Source: UBA1731 sp964567665
GTDB lineage: Bacteria > Verrucomicrobiota > Kiritimatiellia > RFP12 > UBA1067
Assembly: GCA_964567665.1 (NCBI GenBank)
Contig: CAZMNN010000003.1
Location: forward strand, 1 to 64,000
Direction: 5' to 3'
Length of the DNA: 64,000 nucleotides
This document shows, piece by piece, positions 1 through 8,507 of the stretch. The stretch's first letter is position 1. The number at the start of each line of letters is the position of its first letter. The notes below the pieces were generated by a model that saw only the letters and a list, made by a program, of their open reading frames with translations, did not search any database and was not told the DNA's origin. The position numbers and the translations under genes were made by a program.

Positions 1-83
1 GTCCGCCCCACCCGGCGACGACGCTCGAAGCCCTCCTGCGCTTCACGGGGCGCGAGACGTTTGCATCATCGTTGGTTCATTAG
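1..83 (+). CDS. C-terminal end of an unidentified protein (partial)
   Basis: The third forward frame is open from the window edge to a TAG at 81-83 and encodes about 26 residues ending in LEALLRFTGRETFASSLVH. The other two frames also stay open for a while, so the choice rests only on protein-like composition. If real, this gene converges on the flavodoxin gene that ends at 119. Too little is present to name a family. Confidence 0.3.
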   Translation, partial: PPHPATTLEALLRFTGRETFASSLVH

Positions 84-118
84 AACTCAATTCTAAGCGC
101 TTCACCTACATTGACGAA

Positions 119-748
119 TCAGACCTCAATGATAAAGCGGTCGGTGATGAAGGATTTTAGACCAGGACGCACCTTGATTGTCGCACCAAGGTAAGCCTGG
201 GCGGGCAGGACATTCGTATCCGGCAGAAGCGCGGCAAAGTCGCGTGCGCAGTTCTGCATCCCGCCGCCGCCATGCGTCTGGAACAGGCAGACCGTCTTTG
301 CCTTCAGCGCGGCGGCGTTCTCGCTCACCCATGTGCGCACGGGCGGTGCCATCGTTCCCCACCAGTTCGGCGTCCCTACGATTACAGCGTCATACGCCGC
401 GATGTCGAGGTCGGAAATCTTCCGAATCGGACGTAGTGTACCAGAGCGGCATTCCGGCTTCGCCTCCTCGCAACAGGCGTTGTACTCGGCGGCGTATGGT
501 TTTGCCGCCTTGAGTTCCACGAGACGCGCACCGCCACACGCCTGGGTAAACGTCTCAGCCGCGTAGCGCGTGTTGCCGCTGCGTGAAAAGTAGACGACGA
601 GGATTCTGTCTTTCTTGACTGTCACCGGGTATTTTATTCCTGCTGCAGTCGATGTGCGCTTCTCCGCTTTCGCGCAGGCAGACAGCAAGACGCCTGTGGC
701 GGCAAACGCCGAGGCGTTTTTGAGAAACAGTTTGCGGTTCATGTTCAT
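119..748 (-). CDS. Flavodoxin-fold lipoprotein
   Basis: A 209-residue protein with a lipoprotein signal at the N-terminus: basic MNMNRK, a hydrophobic stretch, and lipobox LLSAC near residue 25. The FMN-phosphate loop follows (VVYFSRSGNTRYAAE), then VIVGTPNWWGTMAPP, which is characteristic of the flavodoxin_4 family. The protein probably carries FMN and acts as an electron carrier or quinone/disulfide reductase at the membrane; its partner is unknown. I start at ATG 748 because AAGGA lies 8 bases upstream. The frame is open to 811, but that stretch lacks a ribosome site. The gene stands alone, 267 bp beyond the end of the aro operon. Confidence 0.8.
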   Translation of the reverse strand: MNMNRKLFLKNASAFAATGVLLSACAKAEKRTSTAAGIKYPVTVKKDRILVVYFSRSGNTRYAAETFTQACGGARLVELKAAKPYAAEYNACCEEAKPECRSGTLRPIRKISDLDIAAYDAVIVGTPNWWGTMAPPVRTWVSENAAALKAKTVCLFQTHGGGGMQNCARDFAALLPDTNVLPAQAYLGATIKVRPGLKSFITDRFIIEV

Positions 749-868
749 TGTATACTTCCTTTTGCTTATGAGGCAAATCCAGCCGACCAGACTATGCCTG
801 AAAACACTCACATTCTAACACAATCCGTCATCCGCCACATACATGTCCTGAAAGGTTCGCATGAATTG

Positions 869-940
869 GGAAGTTGCAATATCTCGTGGCGCAGTTTCAA
901 ACAGGGGGAAACCATGCCAATCCACGAAGAAGAAAGGACA
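869..940 (+). repeat. 72-bp intergenic repeat, copy A
   Basis: This 72-bp stretch matches 17804-17875 at 69 of 72 positions by my hand alignment (differences at 900 and in the pair at 919-920). It begins GGAAGTTGCAATATCTCGTG and contains a CAGGGGGAAACC block. Both copies lie in non-coding DNA in the same orientation, here downstream of the aro operon and upstream of the flavodoxin gene. It carries no terminal repeats or transposase. It is either a dispersed extragenic element or a conserved non-coding signal. Confidence 0.8.
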
Positions 941-946
941 GCGTCA

Positions 947-964
947 CCATCTCCATGGAGATGG
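947..964. repeat. Perfect 18-bp palindrome after copy A of the repeat
   Basis: CCATCTCCATGGAGATGG reads the same on both strands. It lies between the stop of the aroE-aroK gene (1016) and copy A of the 72-bp repeat. It could form a short hairpin at the 3' end of the aro transcript, where a pyrimidine-rich tract follows on the minus strand. There is no uninterrupted T-run, so its role as a terminator is weak. Confidence 0.4.
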
Positions 965-1015
965 CCGTCCGCCTGGCAGGGAGTGGTGGTGTGCAGTGGG
1001 GGATAAGAATGGCGC

Positions 1016-2170
1016 TTACGCGCTGATGTTTGGGACGGATATTCTCTCTCGGAACGAGGCGTAGTGTTCGCGGCGGGCGGCAAGAAGATTGCGCAACCGC
1101 ACGGCGGCATCGCCCGCAAGCAGCGGTCGCCCTGAGGAAGAGGCCGTACGGCGAAGCAGCTCCGCTTCGTCGCATTCGATGAAGACGACGCGCCCTGTGG
1201 TCTCCGCGACTTTGCGCGATGCGGGATCGAGCAGTGCGCCGCCGCCGAGCGCCACCACCTGTCCTGGCTTCGATGCGACGCGCTTCAGCTCCGCGCTCTC
1301 GATTCCGCGAAACGCACGCTCGCCATCCCGCGCAAACATCTCCGCAATCTTCATGCCGCATCTGCGCTCTATCTCTGCATCGAGATCCACAAAAGGCATT
1401 CCCTTCTCAGCAGACAGCCGCCGCCCGTACGTCGACTTGCCTGATCCGGGCGCACCGTAGAGATAGAGGTTGGCATTCATGTACAGGCTTGCAAGCCGAG
1501 CCTGCTCGACAAGCATCGGCATCCCTCCAACGTTCGGTATGTTGAGCCTCTCCGCCTCCGCGAGCAGCCTTGTCGGCGATGGATTGTAGATCAGGTCTAT
1601 CACCGCTTCGCACTTCGGAAATGCCGACAGCGACACTGGCTGCGCATCGACATTCGGGAACATCCCGACCGGGGTTGCGTTCACAAGCACAGCGGCATCG
1701 GCGTTCCGTTCAAGATTCCCGTAGTTGTCTTCACCAGAGCGGGAGATGTGCGTTACACACGATGCGCCAAGCCCGCGCAGCGCTGCGGCGGCGGTCATCG
1801 CCGCCCCTCCGGTGCCGAGCACCACACATTTTTTCCCCTGCACGTCCACTCCGACGATTTCCACAAGCTTCTCGAATCCCGCCTTGTCCGTGTTGTCGCC
1901 GAAAAGCGTTCCATCGAGTCTCTTCACCAGGACGTTTGCGTTGCCAAGCTCCGCCGCAACCGGTGAAACCTCATTGCACAGACCGAACGCAACCTTCTTG
2001 TACGGTATGGTCACGTTTATCACATCGTAGTCGCCGTGCAGCACGAAGTCTTCCACATCCTCAGGCGCCTTTTCGTACAGACGGTACTCGTAGCCGCCAA
2101 GTCTGCTGTGTATCTCCGGAGACCTGCTGTGCACAAGCCTCTCGCCGAGCAATCCGCATTTCAACGACAT
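1016..2170 (-). CDS. aroE/aroK: Shikimate dehydrogenase-shikimate kinase fusion (AroE-AroK)
   Basis: A bifunctional 384-residue protein. Residues 1-231 are AroE: the substrate site HSRSPEIHS, catalytic Lys in NVTIPYKK (about K58), Asp in GDNTDKAGF (about D95), NADP-binding GTGGAA, and the C-terminal GGMPMLVEQA signature. Residues 235-384 are shikimate kinase: P-loop GAPGSGKS (239-246), FRGIES, VALGGGA, lid GRPLL and RREHY. It reduces 3-dehydroshikimate and then phosphorylates shikimate in one polypeptide. ATG 2170 is preferred because GAGGGTGAA precedes it and the upstream tyrA stop lies only 10 bp away. It is the last gene of the aro operon. Both halves keep their key residues, so both should be active. 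Confidence 0.93.
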   Translation of the reverse strand: MSLKCGLLGERLVHSRSPEIHSRLGGYEYRLYEKAPEDVEDFVLHGDYDVINVTIPYKKVAFGLCNEVSPVAAELGNANVLVKRLDGTLFGDNTDKAGFEKLVEIVGVDVQGKKCVVLGTGGAAMTAAAALRGLGASCVTHISRSGEDNYGNLERNADAAVLVNATPVGMFPNVDAQPVSLSAFPKCEAVIDLIYNPSPTRLLAEAERLNIPNVGGMPMLVEQARLASLYMNANLYLYGAPGSGKSTYGRRLSAEKGMPFVDLDAEIERRCGMKIAEMFARDGERAFRGIESAELKRVASKPGQVVALGGGALLDPASRKVAETTGRVVFIECDEAELLRRTASSSGRPLLAGDAAVRLRNLLAARREHYASFRERISVPNISA

Positions 2171-2180
2171 TTCACCCTCC

Positions 2181-2972
2181 TCACATGGACGATTCCTTGG
2201 CGCTGCGCCCCTCCGCCAGCAACGCCCGCAGCGCGGCGGTGTCTCCGCTGCGTATCGCATCGAGATACCCGTCAAGCCTGTCGATCAACCTCGAAAGCAC
2301 TTCCTCAAGCGCCTTGCGGTTTGAGAGGAAGAGCGACGTCCAGATGTCCGGATCGACGGTGGCAACCCGTGTCATGTCCTGGTAGCTGCCGGCGGAGAAG
2401 CCTGAATGCGACGCCGCGAGCCGATCTCGGACGTATGCCGACGAAACGACGTGCGCAAGCTGGCTTGTGTAGGCTATCATCTCGTCGTGCCGAGCCGGCG
2501 TGGTTGTCACGAATCGCGAGAATCCGATCTGGGCAAACAAAGCCTTCAACCGCTCGATTGCCGCCGGATCGGTCCAGCCGTACGGCGTGAATATCATCGA
2601 TGCACCGCGATACAGGTCTGCGGTGGAGTTCGCATATCCGCTGCGCTCCTTCCCCGCCATGGGATGCCCTCCGACATACGTCCACTTCGCACATCTGGCG
2701 ACCGGCTCAAGCGCTTCGCACACCACACCCTTCACTCCGGCGGCGTCCGTGACGATTGCGCCCTGCGCAAAGTCGTTGGCGTGTTCGGAGATCCAGGGAG
2801 CAACCATCAAAGGCGGAAGGCACACAACCACAAGCCCACATTCACCGATAACCGCGGCGGTTGCGTCCTTGAGGTTTACTACGCGATATCCGGCTTTCCG
2901 GAACGCCTTTTCGAACGAGCCGCCGATAAGCCCCATTCCTCTGACACCGACCGTAATCTTTGCGCAATTCAT
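2181..2972 (-). CDS. tyrA: Prephenate (or arogenate) dehydrogenase
   Basis: 263 residues. It converts prephenate to 4-hydroxyphenylpyruvate (or arogenate to tyrosine) with NAD(P), the committed tyrosine step. The Rossmann motif GMGLIGGS sits near residue 15, followed by VVVCLPP, GAIVTDAAGVKG and the catalytic-His region VGGHPMAGKERSG, all standard for TyrA. No ACT or chorismate mutase domain is attached, unlike enterobacterial TyrA. ATG 2972 is chosen over an in-frame GTG at 2975. The gene lies between aroC (54 bp upstream) and aroE/aroK (10 bp downstream) in the aro operon. Substrate preference cannot be read from sequence. Confidence 0.92.
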   Translation of the reverse strand: MNCAKITVGVRGMGLIGGSFEKAFRKAGYRVVNLKDATAAVIGECGLVVVCLPPLMVAPWISEHANDFAQGAIVTDAAGVKGVVCEALEPVARCAKWTYVGGHPMAGKERSGYANSTADLYRGASMIFTPYGWTDPAAIERLKALFAQIGFSRFVTTTPARHDEMIAYTSQLAHVVSSAYVRDRLAASHSGFSAGSYQDMTRVATVDPDIWTSLFLSNRKALEEVLSRLIDRLDGYLDAIRSGDTAALRALLAEGRSAKESSM

Positions 2973-3026
2973 CACCGATTTCCCGTTTGAAGGTTGTCTC
3001 GTTTGTCGATCCGTGGGTTCGTAGAC

Positions 3027-4064
3027 TTACGACTGATTGATTTGCGATTTCCGGTTCTGCGGGGCGCATAGCATGGAGGCGGCCGCATCGCATACAGCAA
3101 TCGCTGCGGCGGCCTCCACGCACGGCACGGCGCGAAGCGCCACGCACGGATCATGCCTTCCCTTGACCGCAAGCTTGACCGGACTGCCCGTCGTAAGATC
3201 CACGGAATCCTGCTGCCGCGCAATGGACGGCGTAGGCTTGAACGCCACACGGAACACAATCGGTGCGCCTGTCGATATGCCGCCCAAGATGCCGCCGGCA
3301 TGGTTGGTGAGCGGCATGACCTTTCCGTCCACGATTCCATACGGGTCGTTGTTCTCGCTGCCTTTCATATCCGCGACAGCGAACCCTTCGCCGAACTCTA
3401 TGCCCTTTACGGCCGGTATCCCGAACATGACCTGCGCGATGCGGTTCTCCAAACCCGAGAACATGGGATCACCGATCCCGGCAGGCAGTCCGGATATCTC
3501 AGCCTGCACAACACCGCCGACAGAATCGCCATCGGCACGCGCCGCCGCAATCGCAGCCTTCATCCTGTCTTCATCAGTCTCTCCGCCGATACGGACGGCC
3601 CTGGCGGCGACCGTCACGCCTGAACGCCTCAACAGCTGGATGGCGATCCCACCCGCCATGCAGAGCGGTGCGGTCAGGCGTCCGGAGAAATGTCCGCCGC
3701 CGGCCTTGTCCTGCCACCCGCCGAACTTCACCTCCGCCGGATAGTCCGCATGGCCGGGACGCGGAACATTGGCGACGTTTCCGTAGTCTGCCGACCGCGT
3801 ATCGCCGTTGCGTATTATCGCGGCGATCGGCGCACCGGTTGCGATGCCGTCCTTCACTCCGCAAAGGAACTCCGGGATGTCCGCCTCCCGCCTCTGCGTG
3901 GAGAATCCGTCGCGCCCTGGGGCGCGGCGATTCAGGAACGCCTGCAGTTCCTCCATGTCAATTCTGAAGCCGGCCGGAACGCCCTCGATATCCACGCCGA
4001 TCGCCGCCGCATGCGATTCGCCAAAAATTGCGATGCGAAAGTTCTTGCCGAATGTGCTGTTCAT
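3027..4064 (-). CDS. aroC: Chorismate synthase
   Basis: 345 residues, close to the usual 350-390. The enzyme removes phosphate from EPSP to make chorismate using reduced FMN. Visible signatures are FGESHAAAIG near the N-terminus, GRDGFSTQRREADIPE, RPGHADYP, the central GGGHFSGRLTAP and NHAGGILGGISTG, and the C-terminal RHDPCVALRAVPCVEA. The start ATG overlaps the aroA stop in an ATGA, with AAAGGA upstream, implying translational coupling. It is the fifth gene of the operon. Confidence 0.96.
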   Translation of the reverse strand: MNSTFGKNFRIAIFGESHAAAIGVDIEGVPAGFRIDMEELQAFLNRRAPGRDGFSTQRREADIPEFLCGVKDGIATGAPIAAIIRNGDTRSADYGNVANVPRPGHADYPAEVKFGGWQDKAGGGHFSGRLTAPLCMAGGIAIQLLRRSGVTVAARAVRIGGETDEDRMKAAIAAARADGDSVGGVVQAEISGLPAGIGDPMFSGLENRIAQVMFGIPAVKGIEFGEGFAVADMKGSENNDPYGIVDGKVMPLTNHAGGILGGISTGAPIVFRVAFKPTPSIARQQDSVDLTTGSPVKLAVKGRHDPCVALRAVPCVEAAAAIAVCDAAASMLCAPQNRKSQINQS

Positions 4065-5128
4065 TTCATCGTCCTTTCAAGGCTGTCAAAATCATTCCAG
4101 AAACCGGGGTACGACTTTGCGACGACAGAGGCGTCGTCCACCGTCACAGGCCCGGATGCGGAGCAGGCGAACACTGCGGCCGACATGGCTATGCGATGAT
4201 CGCCGCAGGTCTTCACCATGCCGCCGCGCAGCGTTGTGCTGCCCTGCACGACAAGCACGTCGCCCTCAATGTGCGCATCGCCTCCAACGGCGTTGACCAT
4301 CGCCGCCGTCGATTCGAGCCTGTCGCTTTCCTTGAGACGCAACCTGCCGCAGTTGACGAACCTCGTCTCACCCGGTCTCGATGCGGCGTGTGCGGCAAGC
4401 GCGGGTATCAAATCCGGAACTGGGCCGGCATCTACAAGCCGCGAATCAAGCAGCCATTCCACAGCCCTGTCGCCCTGAAGCGACCTTGCGTTCAGGCCGT
4501 CAACCTCAACTCCATCCATCGCAAGGAAGAACGCGGCCTGAGACCAGTCGCCCTCGACCTCGCGCCCGCCGCTCATGCGGTAGCGCTGTCCGCCCTTTAT
4601 CCGCCATACGCCGACGGACGGTTTTTCAAGCGCTATCCCGGCATCGTGCAGCGTCGCCTCGGTGAGCGCGACGTATGCGGCGCTCTGGAGTTCGCCGTCA
4701 ATGACGATTTCGCTGTCCCAGTCCGCAAGCGGCAGGGCAAAGAGAAGTCCGGAAACGAACTGCGACGAGACGTTCCCCGGCACGACATACCTTGCCTTTC
4801 GCTCAAACGGCATCACCGGGCGCTCGGCCAGCCTTCCCTCGCACACGAACCTGCCCTTCCAGCCCATCACGCCGGCGATCGGCGTTAGGAAACGCAAAGT
4901 CGATCCGCTTTCTCCGCAATGCCATTCATGCTCGCCTGACATCATCGACGCCAGACATCGCCGCGTCGCCTCGATGTCCTTTGAGACGCCGCGTATCTTC
5001 GGCCCCTCCACGCCGCTCAATGCCGCGGCGATGATCTCCCTGTGCGCAATGGACTTCGAGGACGGGATAGTCACACGGCCTCTACGTGCGCCCGGAAGAA
5101 TCGTCTTGCTGCCGGATTCAACGTGCAT
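4061..5128 (-). CDS. aroA: 3-phosphoshikimate 1-carboxyvinyltransferase (EPSP synthase), short form
   Basis: Joins shikimate-3-phosphate and PEP. Active-site motifs are present: PSSKSIAHRE, GESGSTLRFL, SSQFVSGLLFALPLA, GDWSQAAFFLA, LKESDRLE and CGDHRIAM. At 355 residues it is 60-70 shorter than the usual 415-430. Most of the loss lies between the conserved Arg-Pro (LAERPV) and the SSQ motif: only about 17 residues separate them here, against about 50 in the E. coli enzyme. That would trim one repeat unit of the N-terminal globular domain. The N-terminus overlaps the aroB end by 11 bp. All catalytic blocks are retained, so it is probably functional but compacted. Confidence 0.93.
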   Translation of the reverse strand: MHVESGSKTILPGARRGRVTIPSSKSIAHREIIAAALSGVEGPKIRGVSKDIEATRRCLASMMSGEHEWHCGESGSTLRFLTPIAGVMGWKGRFVCEGRLAERPVMPFERKARYVVPGNVSSQFVSGLLFALPLADWDSEIVIDGELQSAAYVALTEATLHDAGIALEKPSVGVWRIKGGQRYRMSGGREVEGDWSQAAFFLAMDGVEVDGLNARSLQGDRAVEWLLDSRLVDAGPVPDLIPALAAHAASRPGETRFVNCGRLRLKESDRLESTAAMVNAVGGDAHIEGDVLVVQGSTTLRGGMVKTCGDHRIAMSAAVFACSASGPVTVDDASVVAKSYPGFWNDFDSLERTMK

Positions 5129-6173
5129 CCTCAGCCACCTTTCTCATATCCGCAAGCGGAATCCTTTTCACGACGCACCTGCCGATTGCCTGCGGAACGA
5201 CCAGATCCAGATGTTCGCCGGAAACCTTCTTGTCGCCGAGCGCCGCCTCTGCAAGATCCGCCGGAGAGAAGTCGGGATGGGAGACGTACCCCATTGCCGC
5301 GACAAGCGCCTCGATGCGCATGGCGTCAGTCTGCGCAAGCTGCCCGGACTTTGCGGCGTACCGCGAAATCATCGCAATTCCCGTGGCCACGGCGCGTCCG
5401 TGCGAGACGGAATATCCGCTCAGTTTTTCGATTACATGGGCGAACGTATGCCCAAGGTTTAGGAGTTTACGGATGCCGCCCTCGCGCTCGTCCCTCTCCA
5501 CGACGTTGCGCTTCATGTCGATGCAGGCGGCTATTTCCATTTCGCCGATCTTTTCGTGCGGGTCGGCCTCAAGTTTAGCGAAAAGCGGTTCGTCGCCAAG
5601 CACGGCGTACTTTAGCACCTCTCCCATGCCGTCCATGCGCCATCCATCCGGGAGGGTGGCGAGAAAGCGCATATCGCAGAACACCGCTCGCGGCTGATGG
5701 AACGCACCGACAAGATTCTTCCCGGCGGCGATATCCACACCCGTCTTGCCGCCTACGGACGAATCCACCATCGCGAGCAGTGATGTTGGTATCTGCACAA
5801 AATCTATGCCGCGCATGTACGTGGCGGCGGCAAATCCGGCCATGTCGCCGACAACGCCGCCGCCAAGCGCCGCCAGAACGTCCGACCTGTCCAAACGGTG
5901 CGCAGCCAGGAAATCCATGAGCGACGCATACGTTGACAACGTCTTGGAGCGCTCTCCAGCCGGGAACACGAACCGCGACACCTCGAATCCCGCTTCGGCG
6001 AAGCCTCCTGCAACAGCATCGCCGTGCAGCGCGTCCACATTCGTGTCCGTCACCAGCGCAACCTTGCGCGGCTTGCCGAGCGTCTCACGGACAAACGCAG
6101 GGGCGGCGGCGGAGACGCCATCCCCCACGATGACGTCGTACGGAACCGCCGTCCCCACTCTGATGCGCGTCAT
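5118..6173 (-). CDS. aroB: 3-dehydroquinate synthase
   Basis: 351 residues, normal length. It cyclises DAHP to 3-dehydroquinate using NAD and a divalent metal. Motifs: LGGGVVGDMAGFAAATYMRG (NAD site and metal region), PTSLLAMVDSSVGGKTGVD, KNLVGAFHQP, the GMGEVLKYA glutamate, and the metal histidine in NLGHTFAHVIE followed by HGRAVATG. GGAGG lies 8 bases before ATG 6173. It sits 13 bp downstream of pheA. The next pathway enzyme, dehydroquinase, is not encoded in this operon. Confidence 0.97.
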   Translation of the reverse strand: MTRIRVGTAVPYDVIVGDGVSAAAPAFVRETLGKPRKVALVTDTNVDALHGDAVAGGFAEAGFEVSRFVFPAGERSKTLSTYASLMDFLAAHRLDRSDVLAALGGGVVGDMAGFAAATYMRGIDFVQIPTSLLAMVDSSVGGKTGVDIAAGKNLVGAFHQPRAVFCDMRFLATLPDGWRMDGMGEVLKYAVLGDEPLFAKLEADPHEKIGEMEIAACIDMKRNVVERDEREGGIRKLLNLGHTFAHVIEKLSGYSVSHGRAVATGIAMISRYAAKSGQLAQTDAMRIEALVAAMGYVSHPDFSPADLAEAALGDKKVSGEHLDLVVPQAIGRCVVKRIPLADMRKVAEDAR

Positions 6174-6186
6174 GGTTCGTCCTCCG

Positions 6187-7353
6187 TCATTTTTCGGAAT
6201 ACGATCCGAGGAACGTGAAGTGCTCTATTTCAGGATCGATGCTGAATCCGGAAAGCATCTTCACGACACGCGGATCGCGGGGCGACGCCTCGAAATCGAA
6301 GGTGAAGCGGAACTCGAAATCGGATCCCGGCACCGGACGCGACTCAAGCTTCGTGAGGTTCACCCCTGCGGCGGCAAACTTCACGAGGACGTCAGTCAAC
6401 GCACCCGGACGGTGGTTGAGGCTCATCATCACGGAGAACTTGTCGGCGTCCGGATATATCTCGGTACGTTTCGATATGCAGATGAACCGCGTATAGTTGC
6501 TTGCGGTGTTCGATATGTCCTCGCGAAGCACGTCAAGCCCGTACAGCTCGGCGCATTCGCGTGACGCGATGACGGCGGCATCCCTGCGTCCAGACTTCGC
6601 CAACTCCGCAGCCGCTGCGGCGGTGTTCGTCGCCGGCATGGCATGGATGTCGGGATGCCCCCGCAGGAACTCGGAGCACTGCGCTATCGCGTGGGGATGG
6701 CTCGACACCTCCTTCACGTCCTCGAACTTCACCCCGTGCGGCGCAAGCAGCACGTGGCGGATGCGCAGCTTCAGCGCCCGCACTATCTTGAAGTTGTGCC
6801 GCGCCATGAGGTCGTACACAGCGGTCACGCTTCCCACCGCAGAGTTCTCTATCGGCAGCACACCATAGTCGCACATCCCCTTCTCGACTGCGGAGAACAC
6901 ATCATCGAACCCCTTGAAGTAGAAGATTGTCGGGAACTGCACCAGGCGGCACACCGCCTGCTGCGAGTACGAGCCTTCCACGCCGGAGCACGCAACCGTG
7001 GCCGAGGACGGAAACCGTTCGGGCGTGGACTCGATCGCCGTCTTCACGGTCTTTGCGAACGCATCCTCTCCGGCAAGCTCCGCACGCTGGCGTCCACGCG
7101 ACATGGACATCAGCGTAGTGAAAAGAAGCCGCGCCTCGTTCTCGAAATCCGGTCCGACCGTCTTCGCGACCTTCGCGAGTATTTCGCGTTCGCGCACCGG
7201 GTCGCAGACCGGCGTTCCGCTTACGCGCTTGGCCGCCGCAACCTTCTCGGATGCCTCCATGCGGCGCACAAGCAGCTTCACAAGTTCGCCGTCGATCGTG
7301 TCTATCTCGTTCCGGATCTTGAGCAGATCCTGATCGCCTGTCTTTCCGTTCAT
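6187..7353 (-). CDS. pheA: Chorismate mutase-prephenate dehydratase (P-protein)
   Basis: 388 residues in three domains. An AroQ-type chorismate mutase (about 8-95; KIRNEIDTIDGELVKLL, then RMEASEKV) is followed by prephenate dehydratase (about 120-295; ENSAVGSV, the catalytic SNYTRF). A C-terminal ACT domain (about 303-388) carries the Phe-binding ESRPVPG motif, so the enzyme is probably feedback-inhibited by phenylalanine. It turns chorismate into phenylpyruvate. I use ATG 7353 with AGAGAGG upstream; an in-frame ATG at 7371 lies inside the aroF end. The operon thus combines allosteric control with leader attenuation. Confidence 0.95.
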   Translation of the reverse strand: MNGKTGDQDLLKIRNEIDTIDGELVKLLVRRMEASEKVAAAKRVSGTPVCDPVREREILAKVAKTVGPDFENEARLLFTTLMSMSRGRQRAELAGEDAFAKTVKTAIESTPERFPSSATVACSGVEGSYSQQAVCRLVQFPTIFYFKGFDDVFSAVEKGMCDYGVLPIENSAVGSVTAVYDLMARHNFKIVRALKLRIRHVLLAPHGVKFEDVKEVSSHPHAIAQCSEFLRGHPDIHAMPATNTAAAAAELAKSGRRDAAVIASRECAELYGLDVLREDISNTASNYTRFICISKRTEIYPDADKFSVMMSLNHRPGALTDVLVKFAAAGVNLTKLESRPVPGSDFEFRFTFDFEASPRDPRVVKMLSGFSIDPEIEHFTFLGSYSEK

Positions 7354-7355
7354 TG

Positions 7356-8369
7356 TCAACCTCTCTTCCATGCGTAAGGGCGAAGCGCGGACACCTTCTT
7401 CATCGTCTCCGCGAACATTTCGGGCGTCTGGCTCTGCACACCGTCGCAGAGGGCGTGTGGCGGATCGTTGTGGACTTCGATTATCAGCGCATCAGCGCCC
7501 ATCACCGTTGCGCCCATCGCGCACGGATCCACAAGGTGCGCATATCCCGTGGAGTGGCTGGGATCCACGACAACGGGAAGATGCGAGAGCCGTTTCAGCA
7601 CCGGTATCACGGTCAGGTCTATCGTGTTTCTCGTCGCCGTCTCAAACGTGCGTATGCCGCGTTCGCAGAGCATCACGTTCGGATTGCCGCTGGCCATGAT
7701 GTACTCCGCGCTCATCAGCAGCTCCTGCAGCGTTGCACTCATGCCGCGCTTGAGAAGGATCGGCTTTTTCGTCATGGAGCCGACCTCCTTGAGAAGATCG
7801 AAGTTCTGCATGTTGCGGGCGCCGATCTGAATCACGTCAACGTCATTGAACAGCGGGAGATGTTCGATGCTCATGAGTTCGGTCACTATCGGCAACCCTG
7901 TCTCACGCTTCGCTTCAAGAAGGATGTCGAGACCGCGCTTTCCAAGCCCCTGGAACGAATACGGCGACGTGCGCGGCTTGAACGCGCCGCCGCGAAGCAG
8001 CGTCGCGCCTGCGGCCTTAACGCTTTTTGCTATGCCGACCATCTGCTCCACGGACTCCACGCTGCACGGCCCCGCGACGACCTGGAAGTGTCCGCCGCCG
8101 ATTTTCGCGCCGGCGCAGTCAATGACCGAATCATCGGGATGGAACTTCCTGTTCGCGGCCTTGTACGGCTCCTGGATGCGCTGGACGCTCTCGACGACGC
8201 TGAGCGCCTGCACGAGGCCAATGTCCATCTTCGCCACATCGCCGATGCAGCCAATGAGCGTCTCACGCTCGCCGGTGCTTATGTTCGGTGTGATGTGGCG
8301 CTCCTTCAGCCACTTCACAAGGCTGTCGACCTGCTTCGGATCGGCGCCCTTCTTCAATACGATGATCAT
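7356..8369 (-). CDS. aroF: 3-deoxy-7-phosphoheptulonate (DAHP) synthase, type I-beta with regulatory domain
   Basis: 337 residues. It condenses PEP and erythrose-4-phosphate, the entry step of the shikimate pathway. Residues 1-70 form the ferredoxin-like regulatory domain of the Thermotoga maritima-type enzyme (MIIVLKKGA start, then IGCIGDV). The barrel follows with AGPCSVES, RGGAFKPRTSPYSFQGLG, QIGARNMQN, LLKRGM, CERGIRTFE and VDPSHSTG. In that subfamily the N-terminal domain mediates Tyr/Phe inhibition. It is the first structural gene, about 186 bp downstream of the attenuator leader peptide start, so its expression is governed by that leader. Confidence 0.96.
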   Translation of the reverse strand: MIIVLKKGADPKQVDSLVKWLKERHITPNISTGERETLIGCIGDVAKMDIGLVQALSVVESVQRIQEPYKAANRKFHPDDSVIDCAGAKIGGGHFQVVAGPCSVESVEQMVGIAKSVKAAGATLLRGGAFKPRTSPYSFQGLGKRGLDILLEAKRETGLPIVTELMSIEHLPLFNDVDVIQIGARNMQNFDLLKEVGSMTKKPILLKRGMSATLQELLMSAEYIMASGNPNVMLCERGIRTFETATRNTIDLTVIPVLKRLSHLPVVVDPSHSTGYAHLVDPCAMGATVMGADALIIEVHNDPPHALCDGVQSQTPEMFAETMKKVSALRPYAWKRG

Positions 8370-8412
8370 CTGTCTTTTGCCTTTCTCAATTCATCATTTG
8401 CCGTCATCAAGC

Positions 8413-8452
8413 AAAAACAAAAACGGCCTCGCTCTCTTCCGGAGCGGGGCCG
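8413..8452 (-). terminator. Attenuator terminator of the aro operon
   Basis: On the minus strand, CGGCCCCGCTC (8452-8442) pairs with GAGCGAGGCCG (8434-8424) around a 7-base loop, giving an 11-bp stem with one C-A mismatch. TTTTTGTTTTT follows (8423-8413). It lies between the leader peptide stop (8482) and aroF (8369), where a constitutive terminator would make no sense. Its 5' arm overlaps the 3' arm of the alternative antiterminator (8438-8447), so the two folds exclude each other. Confidence 0.85.
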
Positions 8453-8507
8453 CTTGCCTGACAACTGGTTCTCTTGACCGTTCAAGTATGCGCGAAACCG
8501 CTCCGGA
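8438..8507 (-). promoter_or_regulatory. Antiterminator pairing of the aro attenuator
   Basis: TCCGGAGCGG (8507-8498, inside leader codons 17-20) is perfectly complementary to CCGCTCCGGA (8447-8438). Forming this 10-bp helix consumes six bases of the terminator's 5' arm and would let RNA polymerase reach aroF. A ribosome stalled on codons 9-13 of the leader (Trp-Phe-Tyr-Tyr-Phe) would leave the first arm free. A ribosome that reaches the stop codon would cover it and allow termination. This is the geometry of classical trp/phe-type attenuation. Confidence 0.8.
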
